The notes under the pieces are model-generated. The model made no database searches. It had not been told where the DNA came from and saw nothing but the letters and a program-made list of their open reading frames with translations. Shown here piece after piece: positions 26,977-35,583 of a stretch of DNA of 64,000 bases (positions within the stretch are counted from its first letter, which is position 1; each line of letters opens with the position of its first letter). Where the stretch lies: the NCBI RefSeq assembly GCF_022869785.1, contig NZ_CP094997.1, forward strand, positions 1,798,001 to 1,862,000. The letters are read 5' to 3'. The stretch comes from Dyadobacter chenwenxiniae (GTDB lineage Bacteria > Bacteroidota > Bacteroidia > Cytophagales > Spirosomataceae). A program made the position numbers and the translations under genes.

Positions 26977-29900
26977 ATGATATCCCAAATTAAGAATAAC
27001 AAAATTTTCAGCTCCGTCAACCCCCAGACGATCCTTTTCTTCTTTCATAACTTCTTTATTAATGTCGGCACAACGCTGGTTTACGTCTCCGCCAACGTTC
27101 TTTTACTCGAAAACCATCCCGAATATTCCCTGCCTATCGCTTACGTTGCCGCAGCGCTCTCAGTGATGGCAGCCGGAAAGGTTTATGAATATTTTGAGCA
27201 CCATCTTCTCCTGAAAAGACTGAGCCTGGGGACAATGCTGTCCTCGCTGTTAATGGTCTTGGTGGTGATGGGCCTGCTATGGCTAGGACACGGCATTGCC
27301 ACTGCGATTGCGATTATGGTGGGTTACCGCATTATTTATCTGCTTATTAACCTGGAATTCTGGGGCTTATCTGCATTGGTTTTTGATGTGCGTCAAAGCA
27401 AAAGGTTGTTCAGCGTGATTGGTTCGGGTGATATGCCTGCCAAGGCGCTGGGTGCGGTTCTGGCGGTTTTGATCCATTCGCCGTCCGTTCTGATGATCCT
27501 TCTGGTGATTTCGCTTGTGTTTTTTGCCCTTGCATTTTACACACAGATCTTGACTTTCAGGTTCACCGAAATCCCCAATCCGCACCACGCCCGGCCACGT
27601 CAGATAACCGCCTCGGATTCAAAGATCATTCAGAAATATTTTGGGGGAAACAAGCTGCTTACCTCGCTCTGCCTCGGCATGGTGGCCATTGCGGCGGCGG
27701 CGACCTGGATCGAGTATCACTTTTTTGTTAATGTTAAATACAAATTTCACAGCCAGCACGATGTAATTACGTTCGTGGGAACATTATTAACAGCCACTTA
27801 CATCATTTCAACATTTGTAAAATTGATATTCTCCGGTAAAACGGTGGAACGGTTCGGTGTCAAACTCACGTTGTTTTTGCTGCCCTTAACGACCATTATC
27901 ATCTCGCTGGGCCTGCTCATTTCTTCGTATTTCCGGAAAGACGAACCCTCGTTACTGGTCTATTACTGTGCAGCTTACCTGCTTTTCGAATTGGTAAGAA
28001 GAACCATTTTCGATCCCGTTTTCCTGGTTTTGTTCCAACCGCTTTCTACGAAAACTCGCCTGAAAGGGCACACTTTGGCCAAAGGTTTGTTCGAGCCACT
28101 GGGCATGCTCATTGCCGGCGGCCTGCTATGGATCATTTATTCGCAGCACCTGGGCAACATCAGCCTGACATTCGATCTTTCCCTCCTATTCGCTGTGGCT
28201 GCGCTGATCATTTTCCGAAAAGCTTACGGCCATTACATCCAGGAATTAAAAAGCGCGATCAGCAAGCGGTTTATACGAAGCGGTGAAATGGCTTCTCCTT
28301 CAGAAGCATTACCCATTATCACGGAGAATTTGAAGAGCGAACGAAAGGAAGAAGTCCTGAACGCGATCGACTGGCTGGCGCGTAATAAGGAATCTGTTCT
28401 TCGTAAAAATGTTGACTTCCTGCTCAAAAATCCCATCACCGCAGTTCGCCTGAAAACATTGCAAACGCTTGCAGGACTTGACAAACCGGAGCTTTCAGAA
28501 ACGTTTTTGAAGTACATTGAAACCGAACCCGACACGGCTTGCCAAACCCTTGCAGTCAAAATAGCGGCTTCCAAATCACAGTTGACAGATGAACAACTGG
28601 CGCGTTTTCTTGCACACGAGGATCTGGACATTGTCAAAGGATCTATCCTGGGAAGTTGGGAAGCCGGCCGGTCATTGCCGCTCATTCACGGTACACTGCG
28701 CAGGCTTTTCCTGTCGGAGCAGGAAGAAGCGCAACTGATCGCATTGGACTGTGTGAAAACTACGGGGCTGAAAGCGTACGAAGAATTTGTAAAAACATGC
28801 CTGCGCACCGGCACAGAAAAGGTCAGAAACCGTGCCCTGGAAGTAGCAGCGACCGTTGGTTCGCCCCAGTTGTTGCGCGAACTAAAACCGCTGCTTACCG
28901 GCTCGTTGTCGAGACAAACCGTGGCATCGCTGATTAAATCGGGTGACTCGGGCATTGGCATTGTGGAAGAATGGCTGCGCAATGACCCATCCCGTGAGCG
29001 CCTGCAAACGCTAATAAAAGTCGCAGAAAAAACGAAACATGAATATATACTTCAAATACTTTTCAAGCTTATTAAAAATATTTACCATAATATAAGTTTA
29101 GTACATATAGAAAGTGGTGACCATTTTGCAGGAATTGATACTTATATTCACCGGGATGCTTTGAAAGCCTTGACCAGTTACTCATTAATGGCTGATTACA
29201 AGCAGGTTGTTTCCGAATTTGTTGAAAAGGAATTGTTTCATGCATCCATGCTTCTGAACGGCATGGACGAGACCGGACTGGATGAAAGGTGGAACGACAC
29301 ACTGGATTACGAACTGGAACTCACCGGCCAGCGGCTCTTCTATCTGTTTATGATGCAATATGACAAAGACGCTGTTCAGAATGCCTGGAAAGGAATCAGG
29401 CATGCTTCGCGCGAGAAAAGGGCCAACTCGCTGGAAATGATCGAAAGCCTTTTGCCGCGTATCCTATATCCATCATTACACGCATTGTTTGAAAACATTT
29501 CCATTCAAAAGAAGCGGGAGGCGTTGCGCCAATATATGGAAAACGAGGAAGCCGGCCAGTCGCTCATTCCTTACATCCTTACTCAAAAAGAAAAACTATT
29601 TACGGAATGGACCATTGCACTGGCGATTAATAAGAGCGACGATCAGAACGACCACGCACTGATTGAAAATCTAAACAAGCATTCTTCCCGCCTTATCAGG
29701 GAGGCAGTGCGCATCAAATTGGCAACCAACACTGAACCTTCGACTTTAAACCTCACGACCATGAAACACGCAGAAACTTCCCAGCAAATTTCGGAAATGG
29801 AACGAGTGATTGTTTTGAAAAACACACAACTTTTTGCCCAAACTCCCGAGAATGTGCTCAGCTCCATTGCCCCTATCATGAAAGAAATCACTTACAGCGA

Positions 29901-30213
29901 CGGGCAGGAAATTTTCGCAAAAGGCGATCCCGGCGACTCCATGTACATTATATACACGGGGCAAATCGGCATTTACGACGGCAAAAAACAGCTTGCGCTA
30001 TTCGATAAAGGAGAGATTTTCGGAGAGTTGGCGTTGCTCGATACGGAACCAAGATCTGCAACTACAGTCGCTGAAACGGACACGCTGGTTTTCAGGATCG
30101 ATCAGGAAGATTTCTTTGAGCTGATGGAGGAACGCGACGAGATTTTGAAGAATGTACTGCGCATCCTTTGCCAGCGTATCCGTGCGCAAAACGAGAAAAT
30201 GCGTCTGTTATAA
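26977..30213 (+). CDS. Npt1/Npt2-like membrane transporter with HEAT repeats and C-terminal cyclic-nucleotide-binding domain
   Basis: 1078 residues. Residues 1-415 hold about 12 membrane segments with similarity to the ATP/ADP-translocase-like Npt family (NVLLLENHPEYSLPIAYV, GYRIIYLLINLEFWGLSALVFDVRQSKRLFSVIGSGDMPAKALG, PLSTKTRLKGHTLAKGLFEPLGM). Residues about 430-935 are helical HEAT-type repeats. Residues 941-1078 are a cNMP-binding domain with a well-kept phosphate cassette, FGELALLDTEPRSATTVA, including the Glu and Arg that contact the ligand. The transported substrate is unknown; in free-living Bacteroidota these proteins are not proven nucleotide exchangers. It follows the antiporter gene and its stop overlaps the end of the convergent HD gene by 6 bases. 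Confidence 0.87.
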   Translation: MISQIKNNKIFSSVNPQTILFFFHNFFINVGTTLVYVSANVLLLENHPEYSLPIAYVAAALSVMAAGKVYEYFEHHLLLKRLSLGTMLSSLLMVLVVMGLLWLGHGIATAIAIMVGYRIIYLLINLEFWGLSALVFDVRQSKRLFSVIGSGDMPAKALGAVLAVLIHSPSVLMILLVISLVFFALAFYTQILTFRFTEIPNPHHARPRQITASDSKIIQKYFGGNKLLTSLCLGMVAIAAAATWIEYHFFVNVKYKFHSQHDVITFVGTLLTATYIISTFVKLIFSGKTVERFGVKLTLFLLPLTTIIISLGLLISSYFRKDEPSLLVYYCAAYLLFELVRRTIFDPVFLVLFQPLSTKTRLKGHTLAKGLFEPLGMLIAGGLLWIIYSQHLGNISLTFDLSLLFAVAALIIFRKAYGHYIQELKSAISKRFIRSGEMASPSEALPIITENLKSERKEEVLNAIDWLARNKESVLRKNVDFLLKNPITAVRLKTLQTLAGLDKPELSETFLKYIETEPDTACQTLAVKIAASKSQLTDEQLARFLAHEDLDIVKGSILGSWEAGRSLPLIHGTLRRLFLSEQEEAQLIALDCVKTTGLKAYEEFVKTCLRTGTEKVRNRALEVAATVGSPQLLRELKPLLTGSLSRQTVASLIKSGDSGIGIVEEWLRNDPSRERLQTLIKVAEKTKHEYILQILFKLIKNIYHNISLVHIESGDHFAGIDTYIHRDALKALTSYSLMADYKQVVSEFVEKELFHASMLLNGMDETGLDERWNDTLDYELELTGQRLFYLFMMQYDKDAVQNAWKGIRHASREKRANSLEMIESLLPRILYPSLHALFENISIQKKREALRQYMENEEAGQSLIPYILTQKEKLFTEWTIALAINKSDDQNDHALIENLNKHSSRLIREAVRIKLATNTEPSTLNLTTMKHAETSQQISEMERVIVLKNTQLFAQTPENVLSSIAPIMKEITYSDGQEIFAKGDPGDSMYIIYTGQIGIYDGKKQLALFDKGEIFGELALLDTEPRSATTVAETDTLVFRIDQEDFFELMEERDEILKNVLRILCQRIRAQNEKMRLL

Positions 30214-30777
30214 TAACGTTTTCAAATTCTCCTGTTTCCGGATTTCCCGCAAAAGCTGCGCCGATTGCGTCCAGTAACTATGTCCCGTGATAAATTTGAC
30301 CTGCACTGCATTCCACGAATCGGTATCCGTGACCATCCCCCTTGCTTTGAGCTCTCTGTATAATGTTTCTCCAATTGGCTCAAAGTCTGCACGGCCCAGA
30401 TAATCCAGGTCGGCATCACAAATGATTTGTTCCAAATGCGTTTTAGGACTTTGCGGGATCCGGGTGGCCATGATCATCCCGCAAATGATGTCGATCTGTT
30501 CCGGGCTGTAACCGAAACCCGGCAATGCTTTGCGCGCGATCCTGCACCCTTCCTGCTCGTGTTCCTTATACGTGTACATAAAACCGGAATCGTGATATAA
30601 TGCAGCCGTTTTTAGCAAATCCCGCGACTCCTGGTCTTTTACCCCTTCCAAAGTCGCGAGGTGCAAAGCAGCATTTGCCACATCCAGTGTGTGATGCAAA
30701 CCGTGATAATACAGTGTGTCGGATAATCTTTGCCGAAACTGGTCGACGATGTAAACTTCTGCTTTTTCAACATTCAT
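30208..30777 (-). CDS. HD-domain phosphohydrolase
   Basis: 189 residues, essentially one HD domain. Metal-site residues are visible in YYHGLHHTLDV (H25, H28, H29), ALYHDSGF (H62, D63) and CDADLDYLG (D121-D125). The YH..HH..DV pattern resembles the start of class I cyclic-nucleotide phosphodiesterases. The gene begins 3 bases after the adenylate cyclase stop, so a role in degrading the cyclase product is a reasonable inference; another phosphomonoester or nucleotide substrate is possible. Last gene of a four-gene signalling operon. Confidence 0.85.
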   Translation of the reverse strand: MNVEKAEVYIVDQFRQRLSDTLYYHGLHHTLDVANAALHLATLEGVKDQESRDLLKTAALYHDSGFMYTYKEHEQEGCRIARKALPGFGYSPEQIDIICGMIMATRIPQSPKTHLEQIICDADLDYLGRADFEPIGETLYRELKARGMVTDTDSWNAVQVKFITGHSYWTQSAQLLREIRKQENLKTLL

Positions 30778-30779
30778 GA

Positions 30780-31826
30780 CTATTCCAAAACTTCGTAGAT
30801 CTTGACAGGATTAGCTTTGTTTTTGAGCACAACTTCTCCCACCAAATTACATTTAAATGCCTCTTTAACAGCAAGGTAGGCGGACTCAGAAAGCAAGACC
30901 TGACCTGGTTTGGCTGCATTTTGCAGGCGCTGCGCTACATTTACCGCGTCGCCGATCACTGTATAATCCAGTCTTTTTAAAGCCGCAGACCCAATGTTCC
31001 CGGAAACCATTTCCCCTGCATTAATGCCGATGGAAACCTTTGGGAAATAGCCCGAATGCCCTTCCTGCTCTTCCTTGAAATTATTGATCTGGTTCCTGAC
31101 AGCGAGAGACGATTCAATAGCGCGGTCGAGATGATATTCACCTCGAAAAACGGCCATTACAGCGTCTCCCATAAACTTATCCACCAGCCCACCTTGTGCA
31201 ATGATCTCCTTAACCATGACATCGAAGTATTTATTGATCAGCTTTACGACAAGGTCGGCAGGCTCGTTTTCAGAAATGCTCGTGAAGCCGCACATATCCA
31301 TAAAAACGACCGTTGCTTCAATGTTTTCGCTAGTCATAAGCGATTTTTCAAACGTATCCTGCGTCATGAACTGTAATACCGAAGAGTCCACGTACATGCG
31401 CAGAATATCGTTCTCACGAACGGCTTTCAGCGTTTCCCGCAGCTGCGCTACATAAGTGAGCGTCTTCTCCATGGTGACTTCAAGGTCCTTGAAATCAATG
31501 GGTTTGGTAAGAAAATCAAAGGCGCCCCTATTCATTGCCGTGCGAATGTTATCCATGTCGCCGTAAGCCGATACAATCACGGATTTCAGGATCGGACTCA
31601 ACTCGCCGAGGCGGATGAGCAGCGTCAGACCATCCATTTCCGGCATATTGATGTCACTCAGAACCATATCCGTGTCGGGATGCTCAGCCAGTGCTTCCAG
31701 GGCTTTATAGCCGTTTTCGGCAAAAATGAATTCGTATTCCTGCTCGCGGATTTGTCTTCTGAATTTCTGCTTGATCAGCAATTGCAAATCAGCTTCGTCA
31801 TCCACCACCAGTATTTTGGCTTTCAT
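30780..31826 (-). CDS. Response regulator with class III adenylate cyclase output
   Basis: 348 residues. The receiver domain (1-120) has phosphoacceptor D58 in VLSDINMPEMDG and K108. A coiled linker at 120-165 leads to the cyclase domain at 170-348. Metal-binding Asp residues are D177 (FMDMCGFT) and D221 (KFMGDAV). The base-selecting pair is K217 and T289 (DYTVIGDAVNVAQR), and N296/R300 complete the transition-state set. The Lys/Thr pair is typical of class IIIb adenylate cyclases, so cAMP is the likely product. The start overlaps the stop of the upstream receiver gene by 4 bases. Activity is presumably set by the histidine kinase at the head of the operon. Confidence 0.93.
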   Translation of the reverse strand: MKAKILVVDDEADLQLLIKQKFRRQIREQEYEFIFAENGYKALEALAEHPDTDMVLSDINMPEMDGLTLLIRLGELSPILKSVIVSAYGDMDNIRTAMNRGAFDFLTKPIDFKDLEVTMEKTLTYVAQLRETLKAVRENDILRMYVDSSVLQFMTQDTFEKSLMTSENIEATVVFMDMCGFTSISENEPADLVVKLINKYFDVMVKEIIAQGGLVDKFMGDAVMAVFRGEYHLDRAIESSLAVRNQINNFKEEQEGHSGYFPKVSIGINAGEMVSGNIGSAALKRLDYTVIGDAVNVAQRLQNAAKPGQVLLSESAYLAVKEAFKCNLVGEVVLKNKANPVKIYEVLE

Positions 31827-32197
31827 AAGGTTTTCAGCAATTTCTCTTTTAATTCAACAAAATTGACAGGCTTCGTCAAAAAATCATCTGCACCAAGCTG
31901 CATTGCCTGATCATGGTTGTTGCTATCGCCGTAAGCCGTGATCATCATCACTTGCGGCGGCGCTGACGGAAAGTCCTTCCGGATCGTCTTCAGTAATTCT
32001 ATCCCGCTCATGCCCGGCATATTAATGTCAGACAAAATCATGACCACTTCGGAGGGATGCTGAGCCAGAAAAGCCAGCGCCTGCTCACCTGAAAATGCAA
32101 ATGAAAATTCGAACTGCGCACTGCGGATTTCCTTCCTGAATTTCTGTTCAAAAAGCGACTTAACGTCTTCCTCGTCGTCCACTACAAGTATTTTCAT
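31823..32197 (-). CDS. Single-domain response regulator
   Basis: 124 residues, a lone receiver with acidic pocket D8-D9, phosphoacceptor D57 (ILSDINMPGMSG) and K109 (FLTKPVNF). It closely resembles the receiver of the next gene (shared LVVDDE, SDINMP and AYGD motifs), which suggests tandem duplication. With no output domain it may act as a phosphate shuttle or sink between the kinase and the cyclase. Confidence 0.93.
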   Translation of the reverse strand: MKILVVDDEEDVKSLFEQKFRKEIRSAQFEFSFAFSGEQALAFLAQHPSEVVMILSDINMPGMSGIELLKTIRKDFPSAPPQVMMITAYGDSNNHDQAMQLGADDFLTKPVNFVELKEKLLKTL

Positions 32198-32223
32198 ATC
32201 AAAACAATAAGTTGCCGCAATGA

Positions 32224-33588
32224 TCAGGCGATTGGAATTGTGATTTTAAACTCTGTTTTTTCGCCCGGAATGGTCTCCACGTCAAGCAATCCGTTATGGG
32301 AATTGGTGATAATATCGTAGCTCATCGAAAGACCTAATCCGGTGCCCTGGCCTGTTGGCTTCGTTGTAAAAAACGGCTGGAAGATCTTAGCTTTCACATG
32401 ATCCGGCATTCCGGTTCCGTTATCCGAAACCCGGATGTAAAGCTTGCCTGCAAACATTTTGGTCGAAATTTTCACCTCAGGCTTATAGTCGTCCAGCTTG
32501 CCGGCCTCCGTAAGCATCCGTTTCTTCTCGGCAACGGCATAAAACGCATTGTTAAAAAGATTCAGAAACACCCTTCCCAAATCCTGCGGCATTACCATGA
32601 CTTTGCCAATGTTCGGATCAAAGTCGGTGACCAGCGCTGCATTGAATTCCTTGTCTTTTGCGCGTAAACCGTGATAAGCCAGCCGCATGTATTCGTCCGC
32701 CAATGCATTGATTTCCACCGGCTCCTTCTCACCTGACGAAGCGCGCGAATGCTGCAGCATTCCTTTTACAATAGAATCTGCACGTTTACCGTGGTGCGTT
32801 ATCTTTTGCTGGTTTTGGCTCAGATCGGCGATAATGCCTTTAATATAATCCTTGTCTGCATCCGGAATAGTCGTTTTGTCCACCTCTTCCTCCAACTCCT
32901 GGCAAAGCTCGACAGAGACTTCCGAAAAGTTATTGACAAAGTTCAGCGGGTTCTGAATTTCATGCGCAATGCCCGCTGTAAGCTCGCCGAGCGAAGCCAT
33001 TTTTTCACTTTGTATCAGCTGGTTTTGGGTTGATTTCAAGTCGTCGATCGCTTTCTGCAATTCTTCCTTTTGCGCTGTAAGTTCCATGGTGCGCTCGGCA
33101 ACAAGGTATTCCAACGACTCCTTTTGCGCCTTGCTGGCCATTTCCTCACGAAGCCGGTCTTCCCGTTCTTTCAGCAGGACTTTCCGTTGTTTCTGGGCAT
33201 AAAACCAGATCACGAAGCAAAGTACGAAGGCAAAAGCGGTGGCAATGTCCAACCAGTCGTGGTACTCGTCATGAAACTTGGGTGCAGCCAATTCGACTAC
33301 ATCATTCAAAATTGAAATGACGACAAACGGTATAACCGACTGCGTAACAGATTTTATTGGCCTAAACTCGTCCTTTGTAAAAAGGATGAAGAGGATTGCG
33401 ACCATGAATATATGCCAGACCCAGGAATACCAGTCCGGCGTGTCCATCACATAGAAAGTAGCAATTAAAGCAATGCTCAGATATCGGCCGAATAGCAATT
33501 TGCGGTCCCACTCCGGAAGGCTTGTGGCTGTCTGTAATGAAGACCGAACATACTGGATCAGGAAGAACGAAACTAGAAAGTAATCCAT
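32224..33588 (-). CDS. Membrane sensor histidine kinase
   Basis: 454 residues. The N-terminal ~130 residues hold several membrane segments (SIALIATFYVM, HIFMVAILFILF, VIPFVVISIL, AFAFVLCFVIWFY) and no periplasmic domain of note, so the signal may be membrane-borne. A coiled coil at 132-195 precedes the phospho-accepting H209 in GIAHEIQNPLNFVNN. The ATPase domain has NAFYAV (N box), DNGTGMP (G1) and GTGLGLSMSYDI (G2). It heads the operon kinase, receiver, receiver-cyclase, HD and is probably their phosphodonor. Confidence 0.93.
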   Translation of the reverse strand: MDYFLVSFFLIQYVRSSLQTATSLPEWDRKLLFGRYLSIALIATFYVMDTPDWYSWVWHIFMVAILFILFTKDEFRPIKSVTQSVIPFVVISILNDVVELAAPKFHDEYHDWLDIATAFAFVLCFVIWFYAQKQRKVLLKEREDRLREEMASKAQKESLEYLVAERTMELTAQKEELQKAIDDLKSTQNQLIQSEKMASLGELTAGIAHEIQNPLNFVNNFSEVSVELCQELEEEVDKTTIPDADKDYIKGIIADLSQNQQKITHHGKRADSIVKGMLQHSRASSGEKEPVEINALADEYMRLAYHGLRAKDKEFNAALVTDFDPNIGKVMVMPQDLGRVFLNLFNNAFYAVAEKKRMLTEAGKLDDYKPEVKISTKMFAGKLYIRVSDNGTGMPDHVKAKIFQPFFTTKPTGQGTGLGLSMSYDIITNSHNGLLDVETIPGEKTEFKITIPIA

Positions 33589-33741
33589 GCAGGTTTTACG
33601 GTGCTGTTTTTCCGTTTATAAGAATACCAATTTAGCAGCAAAGTAATTATTTTCACGGATTTTCTTGCATTAAGATGAAATAGGCACTAATCAAACCAGG
33701 GATAACAAAATATCTTCGCCGGTTTGAAACCGCGCCTGTTT

Positions 33742-34434
33742 TCAGACATACTGCCGGTCCGCCACGATTTTAATGTCTTTCACTTCCAGGACCTTTTTGT
33801 CGTAACCAAACTGCGTCACCTTGATCATGGCCTGACCGACCTGTGCGAGTGTCGAGACCGCATTTGGGAAGAATCTTTTGAAGAAAGGATACATCCAGGA
33901 CAAATATTTCACAAATGACAATGTGTTTTTCAAACCCGGCGTGGGATGCATGTAGCCCGGGCGAAATGCGAAAACTTGCCGGAATGGTAACTTCATCAAA
34001 TCATTTTCAGTTTTCCCTTTCACGCGCGCCCACATCGAACCGCCATTTTCCGTGCTATCGGTGCCGGCTCCCGACACGTAGCAAAAAGTCATTTCCGGGT
34101 TACGATTTACCAAAGTTTCTGCTACATGTAACGTTAATGTGTAAGTGGTTCCGGTATACTCAGGCTCCTTCACACCCACCGAAGAAATGCCCAGACAGAA
34201 ATAACAGGCATTATAACCCGTCAACTGATCTTCAATTGGCTTCAAATTGAAAAAATCGCCATGAACGATCTCCTTCAATTTCGGATGCACGATGCCCGAA
34301 GGCTTCCTGTTAATGATCAAAACCGCCTCTACATTGTTACTCTGCAAACATTCATACAAAACCCCCTCGCCCACCATGCCAGTCACCCCGGTAACGATGG
34401 CTCTTATCTTGTTGCTTTCTGGAATATCTATCAT
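33742..34434 (-). CDS. NAD(P)-binding Rossmann-fold protein (atypical SDR/epimerase-like)
   Basis: 230 residues with a dinucleotide-binding motif TGVTGMVGEG at 15-24 and the pattern CLQSNNVEAVLIINR typical of short atypical SDRs annotated as NAD-dependent epimerases. A FCYVSGAGTD segment takes the place of the catalytic Ser region; a YxxxK pair is not obvious (RVKGKTEND instead). The substrate is unknown. The upstream leader holds the 24-bp repeat array. Confidence 0.8.
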   Translation of the reverse strand: MIDIPESNKIRAIVTGVTGMVGEGVLYECLQSNNVEAVLIINRKPSGIVHPKLKEIVHGDFFNLKPIEDQLTGYNACYFCLGISSVGVKEPEYTGTTYTLTLHVAETLVNRNPEMTFCYVSGAGTDSTENGGSMWARVKGKTENDLMKLPFRQVFAFRPGYMHPTPGLKNTLSFVKYLSWMYPFFKRFFPNAVSTLAQVGQAMIKVTQFGYDKKVLEVKDIKIVADRQYV

Positions 34435-34482
34435 GTCTCAAAAGAGTAAGAAGTGTTGCAAACTTGTCTTGCCAATCGCCCA

Positions 34483-34602
34483 TTCACATGTTTTGCCAAT
34501 CGCCCATTCACATGTTTTGCTGAGCGCCAATTCACATGTCATGCTGAGCGCCAATTCACATGTCATGCTGAGCGCCAATTCACTTGTCATGCTGAGCATG
34601 AC
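34483..34602. repeat. Five 24-bp tandem repeats ending in a hairpin
   Basis: ATTCACATG (last copy ATTCACTTG) recurs at 34483, 34507, 34531, 34555 and 34579, exactly 24 bases apart. The first two units carry GCCAATCGCCC before this core; the following units carry GCTGAGCGCCA. The last unit runs into a perfect palindrome, CTTGTCATGCT-G-AGCATGACAAG, at 34584-34606. The array lies between the SDR gene and the start of the epimerase-like gene. Confidence 0.9.
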
Positions 34603-34641
34603 AAGGAAGTGACTGCTCAGCAGGCGCTCTTCAAATATATC

Positions 34642-35496
34642 CTAAACGCTCTCCACTTCAAAGTCAGTTGAAACCGTCAGGTCTTTCCACGTTGCCAGCT
34701 CTTTTTGCAGGGCGTCAATTTTGCCGTTTGCAATGGCGAAGGCGTCGCTGCCCAGGAAGAGGTTCATTGGCGGGTTGGCTTCAGACACGATGCGGATCAT
34801 GGCGTCAGCTGCCTTTTCCGGATCGCCTGGCTGCTTTCCGTTGATTTCATTTTGATGCGCGTTTTGAGAGTCACGCACTTCTTTGTAATCTTCAATCTGA
34901 ACTTTTGGAAGCCCTATCGATGAATCGGTCAGGAAGTTGGTCCTGAAATAACCAGGCTCTACAACCGTAACATGCACACCAAATGATCTAACTTCCTCAG
35001 CTAAGGACTCAGACAATCCATTCACCGCAAATTTTGTAGCACAGTAAGCTCCGAATCCCGGAAAACCACCCATGAAGCCGCCAATAGAGGAAATGTTGAG
35101 AATGTGACCGGAGCGTTGTGCACGCAGATATGGCATTGCTTTGCGAATCACAGTAAAAACGCCGAAAACGTTGATTTCAAAGTTATCACGTACTTCACTG
35201 TCTGTGAGCTCTTCGACGCTTCCTAATAAACCATATCCCGCATTGTTTACAACCACATCAATGCGGCCAAAATGTGCGACGGTTTTTTCAATTGCTTCCT
35301 GCACGCTTTCCTCGCTTTTCAGATTGGTTGCCAGGGGCAAAAATTGCGGGCTGTCGTGATTAACCGCTTTTTGCAGATCTTCCAGATTTCTGGAAGTGGC
35401 TGCCACCTTAATGCCATTGGCAAGCAGCTTTTGAACCAATGTCAGCCCCAATCCTTTTGAAGCACCTGTTACGAACCAAATTTTATCAGTTTCCAT
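34642..35496 (-). CDS. Short-chain dehydrogenase/reductase (classical SDR)
   Basis: 284 residues from the ATG at 35496 (METDKIWFVTG). An open frame reaching 35526 includes a promoter-like element and is not used. Cofactor motif TGASKGLG (10-17), NNAG at 84-87, S136/S137, and catalytic Y151-x3-K155 (YCATK) are all present. The acidic/basic pattern after strand 2 (SRN) favours NADPH. It lies 87 bases downstream of an AraC-type regulator on the same strand with a candidate operator between them, so that regulator probably controls it. The physiological substrate is unknown. Confidence 0.92.
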   Translation of the reverse strand: METDKIWFVTGASKGLGLTLVQKLLANGIKVAATSRNLEDLQKAVNHDSPQFLPLATNLKSEESVQEAIEKTVAHFGRIDVVVNNAGYGLLGSVEELTDSEVRDNFEINVFGVFTVIRKAMPYLRAQRSGHILNISSIGGFMGGFPGFGAYCATKFAVNGLSESLAEEVRSFGVHVTVVEPGYFRTNFLTDSSIGLPKVQIEDYKEVRDSQNAHQNEINGKQPGDPEKAADAMIRIVSEANPPMNLFLGSDAFAIANGKIDALQKELATWKDLTVSTDFEVESV

Positions 35497-35523
35497 TTTT
35501 TTGTTTGTTTTAATTTGATGAAA

Positions 35524-35551
35524 CAAAATTAGGTTACCGGATAAAACCGGA
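35524..35551 (-). promoter_or_regulatory. Candidate SDR promoter with AraC-type direct-repeat operator
   Basis: On the minus strand, TCCGGT occurs twice exactly 10 bases apart (plus-strand ACCGGA at 35536-35541 and 35546-35551), just upstream of TAATTTTG (35531-35524), a perfect TAnnTTTG -7 box. No -33 TTTG is present at the right distance. This is what an activator-dependent promoter would look like. Confidence 0.5.
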
Positions 35552-35583
35552 CATTGCGCTGTTCAAACAGATGATTGCAAAAT

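Noticed and set aside
35497..35526. Extended start of the SDR protein
   Set aside because: It overlaps the candidate -7 element and adds residues not found before the Rossmann motif in this family.
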